Assembly (NCBI GenBank): GCA_029204225.1
Contig: CM055102.1
Location: 43,030,744 to 43,094,743, forward strand
Direction: 5' to 3'
Length of the DNA: 64,000 nt
Source: Diphasiastrum complanatum
Lineage: Eukaryota > Streptophyta > Lycopodiopsida > Lycopodiales > Lycopodiaceae
Below, in pieces: positions 21,401 through 31,500 of this stretch; positions within the stretch are counted from its first letter, which is position 1, and each line of letters opens with the position of its first letter. The position numbers and the translations under genes are program-made. The notes below the pieces were generated by a model. It made no database searches and was not told where the DNA came from. It worked only from the letters and a program-made list of their open reading frames with translations.

Positions 21401-21790
21401 TCAGCTTCTTAGGATCAAACTCTTTTCCTCCTCCTCATGCAACATTCTCTTTGTAGGTATGACATGTAATTTCTTGGTCGGCTCAACCTCTGGTGCCTTC
21501 AACTTTTGACAGATATTCTCATTTTCAAGGACAATCTCCTTGCGTATAAAAGAAAATACACATGTATTCATATTTGTTGATGGTTCCAACTTTTTTCATA
21601 ATAATAGTTGGTAGCAAAGATCGCTTCGACAAAGCTTTTCATTGAAGACCATAAGCCTCTTTGGAGACTTCTCATTGTTCACAGCCTCGACGGTTATGAT
21701 GACAGTGTCAAGGTTATCCATGTTACAATTTTGCAGCATTTGACATCTTTTATGACAAGCTTGGTATCTAGTTTCATGCAAATGAATAGT
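21401..21790 (-). pseudogene. Unrecognised near-open frame
   Basis: On the minus strand about 125 codons are open apart from one stop near 21,596, in a single frame: RYQACHKRCQMLQNCNMDNL, DTVIITVEAVNNEKSPKRL, then after the stop NMNTCVFSFIRKEIVLENEN and EEEEKSLILRS. A decayed coding remnant is plausible, but no domain is recognised and it could be chance. It lies just outside the truncated copia F. Confidence 0.3.
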
Positions 21791-22264
21791 TTAAGGCCAC
21801 TCCCTTGGGAATATCTAAGTGCCTATTGGTAAGAAACGCACTTGGATTTAGACGGCCTGTTTATATTGGGAGAAGCATCTGTAGTTTTCACAGCTGGTAC
21901 ACTAGGATGAGTAGTCTCATCCTTTCACGGCATTTCAGAGTATTTAAGAATCAACTTAGGCTTTGGCTTTGTCGTTTGCATCATGTTGGTGTCTATCTTT
22001 TGAAAACCTAAAAAAGATTAAAAAAAAAAAAACTATCCAAGAATAAGAATTTTGTGATTTATTGAGACTTTTAACCACAAAAAGAGCTGGATAGCATTTA
22101 TAAATTCAGCAAAAAAATATGAAAAAAACCGAATACTCCAAGCCATTTGTAAATTTTGTAGCAAAAATCGAATATCCTAATGAATAATCGCTACAATAGA
22201 AAGAAAATTGCTTTGAATATTAGATTTCCATATAAAATATCAAAAATAAGATTACAAGTTATGA

Positions 22265-22830
22265 GAAAATCAGACCTTATTGAATTCGTTAATTTTTTTT
22301 ACAATGTATCGAATTCACTGTGAAAGCGATTGCTTTAACCATAAATTCGATACAGAGCGTATCAAAATTTGTGTTAAACAAATCAAATTAAAAAATACTT
22401 CTCATATAATGACAGGTGTAACCGAATTTTTGATACTCTGTATCAAAACGTCTTTCAACATTTCTAATTTAAGGTCACTCTAAAAGAATTCAACAGAAAA
22501 TTTGATACACTATGTCAATATCTTTCCATCGGAATACACCAATTGGATACGACGCATTGAAATTCGGATTTTTTTTTTCAAAACAAAATTTTACAATTTT
22601 TTTTTTGAAATCTGATCCGCCATATAGCGCATCGGATTCTTTTTTTAAAATGGTAAAAAAAAAATCCGAATTTCGATGCGCCGTATCCAATTAGTGTGTT
22701 TTGATACACTAGATTGAGTTGTGGACACACCAACTCGATGCACTGCATCGAGTTGGTGTTTCAACCAATACATTATATCGAGTTGAAGCACCAACTGTAT
22801 ACATTGTATCTAGTTGGAGCATCTTCTCTC
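22265..22830. repeat. Cluster of inverted repeats and palindromes
   Basis: AT-rich non-coding segment with several hairpins. 22,428-22,448 is TTTTGATAC-TCT-GTATCAAAA (9-bp perfect arms). 22,537-22,578 and 22,655-22,698 are ~42-bp inverted arms built on AATTGGATACGRCGCAT and AAATTCGGATTTTTT. 22,727-22,759 is a perfect palindrome with 16-bp arms (ACACCAACTCGATGCA) around one base. Related TCGAGTTG units follow to about 22,820. No open frame or transposon protein is seen. Confidence 0.75.
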
Positions 22831-24139
22831 ATGGTTTCTATAGAGTATTTTAGATAGTCTATTTATTTTATCGAGATATCAGCCAATTTAGTATCATGTT
22901 TACATTCTAATGGCTTTAGTACTTGGAGTGATTGAGCTACTGAAGCTATCTTTTATTAATGTGTCAATTCATATTGTTTTTTTGAAAAGTTCAAATTATA
23001 ACTAGAGGGAGTGTTTTCATTTACTAATGATCAGAGCTCAAAGGATCTATTAATGGTTATGCATAATGTTCCAAGACCTTGGCTAAGAAGGCCAACAAAT
23101 TGGTTGTAGAAGAGACTACATCTTGTTATGTCCTCTTTGCAAATAAATAGGATATGACAGTAACGTTGCTATATAGATCCAAATATATTCCAAACTTCTA
23201 TTTGTAGAGTCTTGTATTTATTGTTCTCTATTTTGCTCTAGTAATCTAAATATTTACCACATGTCTACAACTTTTTGCAGCAAAGAAAAATAGGAGTGAA
23301 CCCACGTCTATAAACTAGAAAGATAATTTGTCGCAAATAGCTAGACAAATTATTAGTCGCGAATAATTTGCAAAGAACAGACTACCAGATTAAGCAATAA
23401 GAGAGTCAGACAGAATGTAGAAAAGCATAACAATATTGACACAAATCTAAACACAGAACAAATAGAGCTGTAATCAGATTGAATATAGCGAAATATACAG
23501 GTCAATAATGCAGGTGAGCACAAGACAATAGCGGACGAAATCTCGTGCTTGACAAAGCTAATCCAATCTGAAAAAGAAATAAATCTATTACTGATAATAC
23601 AAAGAATCAATGCGCGAAAGCATCTACTTCGTTTATCTTTGATAAGCTTCTGATGCTATATTGCTTGTTGCTTGTTTTTACAGAATACGCAGATGGTATT
23701 CAATATATATACATATTTTTACAGGCATGCAGATGAAGAAAGTACAAAGTGGATGTGCTGTCTGTGGGAGATTGTGAGTGGCTACTGTCGTTGTCAAATC
23801 TGTTTGCACAGTTGCATGGGATGAGCGTGAGAAGGCCGCAACATCAGCCTTCGCTGAAATGAACGTTGGTGAAGATGCAAAAAATGCGTCACTCTGACAT
23901 ATGCCTTAAGATTTGATTTACAGGGTGCCTTCGCTTTTCTATAAGGGCACCTACTGCATTTGTAGGGTAGTTTCGTCTTTTTTGTCTATGGAAATTTACT
24001 TGTATTTATGCAGACAGACACGTTTTATTCATCTGTCTTATTTTACATGTAAATATGCAGATTGTGCAATAACATGAGTAAAAATACAGCAGCATGAATG
24101 GAGGCAAATTAACACAGTATTTAGGAGAGTAAAGGAGAT
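22831..24139. other. AT-rich non-coding stretch
   Basis: No supported gene. Short open frames such as 23,353-23,610 (minus) are hydrophobic, unlike any family I recognise, and likely chance. A local repeat around AATTATTAGTCGCGAATAAT is present near 23,350. Confidence 0.4.
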
Positions 24140-24189
24140 AAATCCAATAGTTCTAACTTCTAGATGTAGAAGTTAGAACCATTGAATTT
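24140..24189. repeat. Stem-loop with 22-bp arms
   Basis: Arms 24,140-24,161 and 24,168-24,189 (AAATCCAATAGTTCTAACTT and its near reverse complement, 20 of 22 pairs) flank a 6-nt loop. It lies about 110 bp downstream (minus sense) of a copia primer site, so it may be part of that element's leader RNA. Confidence 0.7.
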
Positions 24190-24299
24190 GTCAATGATTC
24201 TAGCTTCGCTGGATGATGAAGACGAAGAGCTACCTATATGAGACATACTAACAATAATAACAATAGAACACACTTAATCTCTCGGTTTGCTTGAGCTAT

Positions 24300-25028
24300 G
24301 CTCTGATACCAATCTGATGGGACAAGGGAGATGGAAGAACGCGAACGGAGAAGAGAGCAGAAATATTACGGAACAGGTCTCCCGTTACAATCAGCTGCTA
24401 GATACAAAAACAGTCTAATAGAAAGCTTAGGCTAAATAGAATCACAACTTTAAGTGTTTTAATTTTTCAACAGGATCTTAGATATTAGTTCATACTCACA
24501 AAAACAAGAGTACAGTCCACCGAAGAGATTAGAAATGATTTGTGTGTATGTGGTATTATTGTAAATCAGATTCAATATGAAGTTCGGTTCTAAAATGGAT
24601 TGAAATAGCAGTGTGATAGCGTGAGTTCCTCAGGCATCAAAGACAGTCATCGTCTGATCAGAAACTGAGGAGTCATAGATGTCCGTGTTCTAATCAAAGT
24701 GAGTGAACAAATGTTATCAAACAGCAATAGAGTGCATTCAAATCACAATAAGCATTCATCTATGTTATACACATATAGAAAAGCGTATTGCTGCTATATC
24801 ACACTGAAGCACAACAATGGCAGTTACAACCATAATGACGGCGTAATTGGGAGGCTCAAAATCATTTGTCCCATGGACAGAGCATCTCAAGTAGTCTATG
24901 TTGGGATGATCTATTTATAGATTGCATCCATGTATTAACTGCATTAAATGTTTGTCACCTAATTAGGTAAGCCGTTGTACTTGGAAGTATATGGCTTTTG
25001 TGACAACTATACATAGTGTATATTGTCA
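24300..25028 (-). repeat. Minus-strand orphan copia LTR with primer site
   Basis: The plus-strand GCTCTGATACCA (24,300-24,311) is the reverse complement of the copia primer site TGGTATCAGAGC. Three bases beyond it begins TGATGGGACAAGG, consistent with an LTR ending CCCATCA on the minus strand. The far LTR edge is inferred at 25,028 (minus TGACAATATACAC). No gag was found in the following 1 kb of internal sequence, so this is a remnant or an element with no coding sequence. Confidence 0.45.
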
Positions 25029-25430
25029 ACCCGTAGAGAATGTTGACGCGGACGAGGACGTCGCAAATTCTCTCACTTCACATTTTAGGAGAAGTGATTT
25101 TCTCTCACTTCACAAATTCTAGGAAGTGGCTGGGAACGTCCCTCGTTCAAAATAGACAACCTTTGACATTTTCTCTCTCTTTGAGATTTTGCGAAAAAGC
25201 CAAAGGTTCCCTTAAAAAGGCAAAGGTGCCCTAAAATAGTTTAACTCATGAAAGTAGATGACCTTCAAGAACTTTCTCTCTCTTCGCATTTTTCGAAAAA
25301 ATGCAAAAAAGCCGAAGGTGTTAAAAACAGTTAAACTTTTGAACTGCACAAGTTTAAACTTTTGAACTATGCAAATGTCGCATTTCGGAGAAATGCAAAA
25401 AAGTCGAAGCTGCTGAAAACACAATTCTTG
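25029..25430. repeat. Imperfect direct repeats with built-in hairpins
   Basis: Three related units near 25,178, 25,277 and 25,375 each carry a stretch like TTTTCGAAAAAATGCAAAAAAG then CCRAAGGTG. Two contain small hairpins: GCATTTTT-CG-AAAAAATGC (about 25,287) and GCATTTC-GGA-GAAATGC (about 25,380). Upstream, TCTCTCACTTCACA with a TTCTAGGAAGTG-like tail is duplicated (25,070-25,130). No coding frame. Confidence 0.55.
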
Positions 25431-25459
25431 TCTATAGACTGTTTCGACACTTAGTGTAT

Positions 25460-26504
25460 TGTTTCTTTCACCATGTCGTCAAACCCAATTCCAATTCTGA
25501 TGACCCCGATGCTAATAAACTCAACATCCAGTTGTGCAAGTTGGATCTTACAAAGATGCAAACCTGGTACTAGCAGGCAGAGTCATTTTTCAAGGCAATT
25601 GAGTTCCAAATGCCGGTACTTACAGGGTATCAAAGCCCGTACCTGATACATATGGCATATGCCAATTATAATGCTATGGCAAGGTCATGTCGACTCATAG
25701 TTCCCCCTGTCAGGAACTATGTTTATAGCATATCTTTTGCGACGGCCAACTTGCAACCCTTTGGGTTCCCTCGAGGACCAAATGCTGTCACAAGGACGCT
25801 CTTGAAGATTGAGCAGATAGCCTATTTCAAATACATAGATCCCTGACGAAGAATAAGGATGGGTACCGCGTGGAGGCCATCAATGATCAACAGTTGCAAG
25901 CGGCATGTGCATATTTGACCGAATGCACACAAAGACCAAGAACAAAAGTGCTTAGGATACCCATTACCCTATTCCACATGTTGGCAGATTCACGGCTGCA
26001 TGCCCAAAATCTTTATGATTGGGCACAGTTTACCTCGAATTGCCTTCACAAGTGTCTTAAGAACAAGCAACCAATAACCGCCCTGGGGTATCTCATGACT
26101 GATATCACACTCCAGCAAGTACAGAACGGGCCCAGAATCCAACAACTTGTAGACAAAGCATGGGACATTCCGATAGGGTCAAAACAGTCCAAGCGTTCAC
26201 GCTCACGGGCTACTTCACCATTGGGACTCCCACCCAAAAGGGCAAACACTAGTATTCTTCCACTGGTCCACAATCGACAAAGCCCACAACCAGACCCACA
26301 AGCAGCAGCATCTTCCCAAGCTCAACAGGCCGATACCTCCAAGGCCCAATTTCCAGACACAAGGCAACAAAGAATACGTAGGAAGCTTCAGGCTAGGAGG
26401 AAATCACCCAATAGAACAACATCAGACAATTTAGCTTCAGATGATGAAAGCTCAACTTCAGCCTCTCAACAACACTCATCACCCTCACACACCATCGACG
26501 AGGG
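25460..26504 (+). pseudogene. Unrecognised decayed coding region, 5' half (split by copia A1)
   Basis: A continuous protein can be followed with one stop (about 25,571) and one single-base frameshift (about 25,845): SFFKAIEFQMPVLTGYQSPY, LIVPPVRNYVYSISFATANL, FGFPRGPNAVTRTLLKIEQI, then KDGYRVEAINDQQLQAACAY, ITLFHMLADSRLHAQNLYDW and KPITALGYL-like QPITALGYLMTD. A Gln/Ser/Pro- and charge-rich tail follows with a basic patch (QSKRSRSRATSPLGLPPKRA). Copia A1 inserted at 26,509, and the tail resumes at 39,104. Base composition is less AT-rich than the retroelements around it. I do not recognise the family. A host gene, or an accessory protein of a DNA or LTR transposon, are both possible. Confidence 0.5.
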
Positions 26505-26509
26505 TGATG

Positions 26510-26968
26510 TGTCAAAATATTGGAAAAATCTATCTAATGTTGTAAGTAGGGTTCCAAAGATGAATTGAGCTCTTTTGGCTTAGTAAAGACCCATCTTAGA
26601 ATAAAAATATTCAAGGTAGGTAGAAGTAGAAACTCGAGCTACCATAGGAATTCCCATTTTTGCATGCCACATTTAATGCATGAAAAGACTAGGTGGCACA
26701 ATTAGACATAGTGAGGTGGCTTGAATAATTCTAGATAGCTTCAGAGGTGGATTCATAACTCCAATTCAACTCAAAGTAGGAGGAGAGTCCATGGATCTAT
26801 ATATATGTGATGTACTCTCATTGAGAAGATGATGAAATTTGTGTGTAATGCAAATTTGGAGACAAGCTCTTTGTGCCCTCTCTCTCTACTCGAGTTTTGT
26901 ACTTTCATTTTCTCTCTCTAGCTGAGTTGAGGCATTTATTGTGCTTAGTTTAATGTTTTGTTGATAGA
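26510..26968 (+). repeat. 5' LTR of copia A1, first part
   Basis: Matches the start of the 3' LTR at 38,497, with small differences and indels. It stops inside the phrase GTTTTGTTGATAGAT, where the gypsy LTR begins. The remaining ~140 bp of this LTR are at 33,940-34,083. Confidence 0.9.
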
Positions 26969-27993
26969 TTGAATCTCCAAGATACTCGGACAGAGCAACT
27001 CAAGAGCACCTCTCACCTTAGACCGAGGAGGTCTTTGAGAAGACGAGACTAATGAAGACTGAGAGCCGAGTATGAGAGCCAAGAAATACTAGCTAGGAAA
27101 GACATGTAAGAACTGTGTAAGCCTCATGGTGAATCCCGGAAGATGGAATGACCATGTAGGAACTAGTATTTCTAAGCAAATGTAATAAATGCAAGTAGAC
27201 CCCTCTTAAAGAAAGTAGAGTGAGCCACCTTTTGATGGTGACCTCTAGTGGAGAGCAATATTCCACTTGTAATTTGTGAAATGTGGAAATTCCACTAGGA
27301 GGCCACCTAAGGAGCTTTTTGCATTGTGTCTACTCCATGCTTAATAAGAAGATTTTCTATGAGTTTGATGCTACACTAAGCTCCTTGATCATGATGGTTT
27401 TCTTGAGTGATGCCCCTATGATCATGCCCTTCCATTCTATGTGTGGTTGTAGATTTAGAGTGGATTAGTTTTCTTGCTTTCCTAGTTGTGGATTAGATTT
27501 CTTGTTTTAATGTAGGAGCCAGCATTCAAGTAAACTAAATAGGCTAGAAATGTGGCATGAATCTTGCATATTCTCTACCATTCTAGTTCTTGATGTTCTT
27601 GGGATGTCCAAAAATCAAAAGGCTGGTTAGTTTCTTGATTCTTGGACTTCTAACATGCTATAGTTTAGTTTTGTTTCTTGTTTCTTGTCTATGCTTTTCA
27701 ATCATATTTAGAGTAGTTCTGGTTTTGCAAGTAGATTAGTTTCCTTAAATTCGATTACAGCCTTAGGATCTTGAAAATTGAGCAACTGTGCTGCGTTGCA
27801 AATCTGACTTTGTTCACCATGGCTTGCTTCGTAACGGAGCTAATTGTTCCATTGGCAAGTGCTTATTTGTAAACAACAAAGTGTCGAGACCCTACAGTCA
27901 TCCTCTGACAGGATGGATGATTATACTACAACGTTTGTGCACGTAGACATGCAAATTGGAATCTATGTGCAGGTTCAGATCCTTCAGTAAACA
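26969..27993 (+). repeat. 5' LTR of gag-only gypsy copy 2
   Basis: About 1025 bp, ending CCTTCAGTAAACA. Compared with the 3' LTR it lacks 16 bp (TTGGCTGATTCTGACG) just inside the terminal TG and a ~40-bp segment around the CTCTCTTGCG/GAAGAGG region, so the two LTRs are no longer equal. Confidence 0.85.
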
Positions 27994-27995
27994 TT

Positions 27996-28009
27996 TGGCG
28001 CCCATTGCC
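27996..28009 (+). other. Gypsy-type primer-binding site of copy 2
   Basis: TGGCGCCCATTGCC begins 2 bp after the LTR end. It differs from copy 1 (TGGCACCGTTGCCC) at the fifth base and in the following bases. Confidence 0.7.
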
Positions 28010-28413
28010 ATTGTTGTTTTTCCAATAGGCACTGTCTCTGTGCTTTTTTGTTTGCTTGTCTTCTTGTAGAACCTTTTCAAGCCAGTGTCCTATTTGACCT
28101 GAGCATTCTTGGGATGCTCCTCTTCTGCTCTGATCTGAAACGTTTTCAAACAAAACTCATCCACAAATCAAATTACCACATGTTCTTCAAACATTCAACA
28201 CAGCATGAAACTAAACAAACTCCAAGAACGCTGAATTTCAAGTTCCACATTCCAAAATCATAAGATAAACCACAAAGTTCTAAACCAGCGATGCTGACAA
28301 CCTGACAACAACTACATTGCAAGCACCCATTGAAACCATGAACATTCATTGCAATCGGAGCCTTGTATTACACCTCAACTGGAGCCCCTATGTTACACCT
28401 CAACCGGAGGCAG
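28010..28413 (+). other. Leader of copy 2 upstream of the tandem array
   Basis: Non-coding sequence between the primer site and the array. From about 28,340 the phrase CACCTCAACYGGAG begins to repeat irregularly and leads into the regular units. Confidence 0.5.
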
Positions 28414-28683
28414 TTGGATCTCAACCGAAGTGGCGCTTGGATCTCGACCAGAGCCAAACTGCTTGCTGGAATCTCGACCAAAGTGGCCGTTCAGATCTCG
28501 ACCGGAGCCGAACTGCTCGCTGGAATCTCAACCGAAGTGGCCGCTCACATCTCGACTGGAGCCGAACTGCTCGCTGGAATCTCGACCGAAGTGGCCGCTC
28601 ACATCTCGACCGAAGCCGAACTGCTCTCTGGAATCTCGACCGAAGTGGCCGCTCAGATCTCGACCAAAGCCGAAGTGATCTCG
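28414..28683 (+). repeat. 54-bp tandem array in the gypsy leader
   Basis: Four near-identical 54-bp units start at 28,468, 28,522, 28,576 and 28,630 (each beginning GGAATCTC), preceded by a partial unit. Each unit contains two ATCTCGACC-type words, GAAGTGGCCG and GCCGAACTGCT. Because 54 is a multiple of three, all three plus frames and one minus frame stay open across the array, giving artefact-like repetitive peptides (for example RTARWNLDRSGRSHLD). Confidence 0.9.
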
Positions 28684-28930
28684 ACCAGAGCAATCTCGAC
28701 CGGAGGGATTTGATCAGATCTCAATCGAAACGATCAGGTCCAATCTCGACCAGAGCAGCAATCAAATCTCGACCGGAGGGATTTGATCAGATCTCAACCG
28801 AAGCAATCACGTCAAATCTCAACTGGAGGGATTCGATCAGACTCAACTGAAGCAATCAGATCAAATCTCGACTGGAGCAAGCAGATCAAATCTCGACCGG
28901 AGCAATTAACACCCAATCTCGACCGGACCA
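28684..28930 (+). repeat. Second, irregular repeat block (ATCTCGACCGGAG words)
   Basis: Continues the array with a different, less regular period: AATCTCGACCGGAGGGATTT and GATCAGATCTCAA recur several times with substitutions. It probably derives from the same word as the 54-bp units. Confidence 0.75.
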
Positions 28931-29193
28931 TAACTTTTGATCAACACCTCTGATTGCCATTTCGACCGAACCACCATCTTCACAACACCTTCAAGACTGA
29001 AAAAAAAAAAAGGCATGAATACCAAATTTTTTTCAAAAAACAACACTCGTACCAATAGAAAGCCCTTTTTATATTGAGTCTCCACCTTCACTTCCTTCAA
29101 CACCCTAAAAAATCCAAAAACACCAAAAACTCTAAAAAAATCCAGAAACACCAGAAATACATACCCAACACAAAAAACACACAACAATACTCA

Positions 29194-30545
29194 ATGGCCG
29201 ACAATACAAATTTTGACATCCCAGAAGATTATCCATACGAGATCAGATCTCCTGTAGCTGAACAAATCAGACGTCATAGATTCTACCGAATGCGGTTCCA
29301 ACCCTACGAGCCATCCACAAATCCATTCGAAGGACAAGAACATGATAGAGCCAAGTCCTTGCGAGCCAAAACCCATGTTCATGGTGTTGAAAGATCCCAT
29401 TCCAGAACCAACCTTAATGGAGTCTCTGCTACTCACAATGCTCATCATGAGAGACGTACACCCAAACTAGATCTACCAAAGTTTGACGGTAGTTCAGACT
29501 CTCAAAATTTTTTGCAAATCTTTGAGAATGCATGTGATGTATATGGCGAGACATCACCCAATGCCATGATTCAACTCTTCTCGATGACCATGATCGATCG
29601 AGCATGAGAATGATTTTTTAACCTTGATCATGAAGATAAATGTGACTGGTCACTCTTGAAGGAGGCCTTTATCAAACGCTTCAAGCCATTTTGCTTGACA
29701 GAAAGCCCTTTTGTCAAGCTCAGTAATATCGAAATGACAAGAGACAAACAAGTAGGAGACTATATTGAGCGTTTCAGACACCTCAAAAGTCAAGTACAAG
29801 AACAGCCCTCTGAACAGATGCTCATCATCTAGTTCTTAGTCGGCCTTCCAAGATGGATTAGATGCAAGCTTAAATCCAATGATGAATATACGAGCCTTAA
29901 GTTAGCTATGTCTGATGCCATCAAGGAAGAAGACGAAGGATCAGATATTGATGAATCTAGGGAAAGACAAGCACCACGTACTCCTGTCTATGAGTCGAAG
30001 CCGATCGAGGACACCTGAGATCAGCTTTGGAAATCACAGCTGGCGTTGTTTAATAAGCAACACCAACTTCAAATGGAGAAACTCAGCAGTGAGTTTCAAG
30101 CTACCCTGAAGTCTATCCAAGGTAGTATGTCTGGTCAGTCAAACTCTGCCCATGTACTTTATAGACAAAAAACAATATGTGCCCACACTGTTGGGCCATG
30201 CATCCTGTTGATGCTTGTCCTTCATATTGACCTATCCAAGCACATACAGTTCAAAAATATGAAGAACACCCATCCCAATCTATAAATGCCTTGTCTTATC
30301 CTGACTATCCATTAGAAAGTCCAGACCCACTAGCCATACAAGATGGCTATGCAGTTATACAAGGGCCATTGCACACCAGATGCTTCATCTATGGTGAAAC
30401 TGGCCACTTCATGGTTGATTGTCCAGTCAAGACCAAGTACCATCCTGAGTGTCCCGACTGTATCCGAAAACACAGTTTCAAAGACTATCCAAAACAACCA
30501 ACTAAGATCCTACCTGCCCATCACGTTAGTTATGAATCACAATAG
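29194..30545 (+). pseudogene. gag: Broken gypsy gag of copy 2
   Basis: Collinear with the intact gag at 11,191. ATG 29,194 (MADNTNFDIPEDYPYEI) opens 137 codons, then TGA codons replace the ARDW segment near 29,605. Further stops occur at about 29,832 and 30,017, and a frameshift in the first zinc knuckle near 30,175. The central knuckle reads CFIYGETGHFMVDC, with the second Cys changed to Tyr, and the last knuckle has Tyr for Cys (HSFKDYPKQ). It cannot make a working Gag. Divergence from copy 1 is spread along the whole length. Confidence 0.9.
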
Positions 30546-31500
30546 GATCTTCATGAAAACAACATGAGCACCATAGCAACCAACAATTAAACCTGCTGCT
30601 CGATCGAGAAGTTTCTTGTAAACTTCTACATCACCGTCCATTATGCCAGCGCCATAATGCAAAAAGAAAATATGAAATGAGTCCTTGTCTAAAGAAAGTA
30701 CAACCGATATTCTATCATCTGCTAAAATGTCCAACCAACAGCAACCTCCACAGGGAATTGACAGTTTTTCTCCACTTCTACAACCTCAAATCTATTTGTC
30801 TTTCCACATGCTGATAAGATCTCCAATGTGCCAATACACAACAATCTAGGATTTGGAAATCCACTTAGAGATTCGGTTCTGAATCTCTTGTTCGACGAGG
30901 TCCTCAGGACATAGTACCTCAATGATACTTGCATCTCATGCTATATCTTACAACATCTGTTATCCATGATGATAGATTTTAGTGTCACCAACCCTGTCTT
31001 GTTTTGACAAGGGCATGTCAGAGTAAGTCACATTACTCTACAAAACAACTGAAATATTGCAACTATCAAGGTACATTATCAATGTTGATGAATGCAAGTT
31101 TTGTTCGACAAGTGCTATACATTTCTCACTATCTATAACGTTTGTTTATTTTCTTGTTTCTCTTCACCTATTTTGTTTGACTGATTTTTGCATGAGGAAT
31201 AGCTACTGCACGAGAGTCTTCTGTAGAGCATCTCTAGAACACATTTTCATTCATCTATCCATCTTCAGATTACCATGTACAACAGTTTCAAATTTTTGAA
31301 AACTATGAGAAATCCATGACAAGTTAGAGTTGATTCCTATACCTCATTACCATATTATTCTTTGAGTCAACTATAGCAAGATCGAAAGAAATTTAGTTAA
31401 AATTTGTTCAATCTTTAGTCCAGTCACATGTTCAACGAGTTTCAACTACGTGTTCCACACGTCGATCCAATCCTAAGCATGAACAGCCACTAGCAACAAC
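30546..31500 (+). other. Post-gag non-coding region of copy 2
   Basis: Matches 12,544-13,390 of copy 1 up to GATCGAAAG (31,390). No pol homology. Beyond 31,390 the copy 1 equivalent is lost to copia D. Confidence 0.7.

Noticed and set aside
22512-22694. Mirror-image 60-codon frames on both strands in the inverted repeat
   Set aside because: They arise from the palindromic arms and poly-T/poly-A tracts and have no coding features.
28317-28850. 177-codon plus frame and overlapping frames as genuine repeat proteins
   Set aside because: All frames are by-products of a stop-free 54-bp tandem unit; no start context or conservation supports translation.
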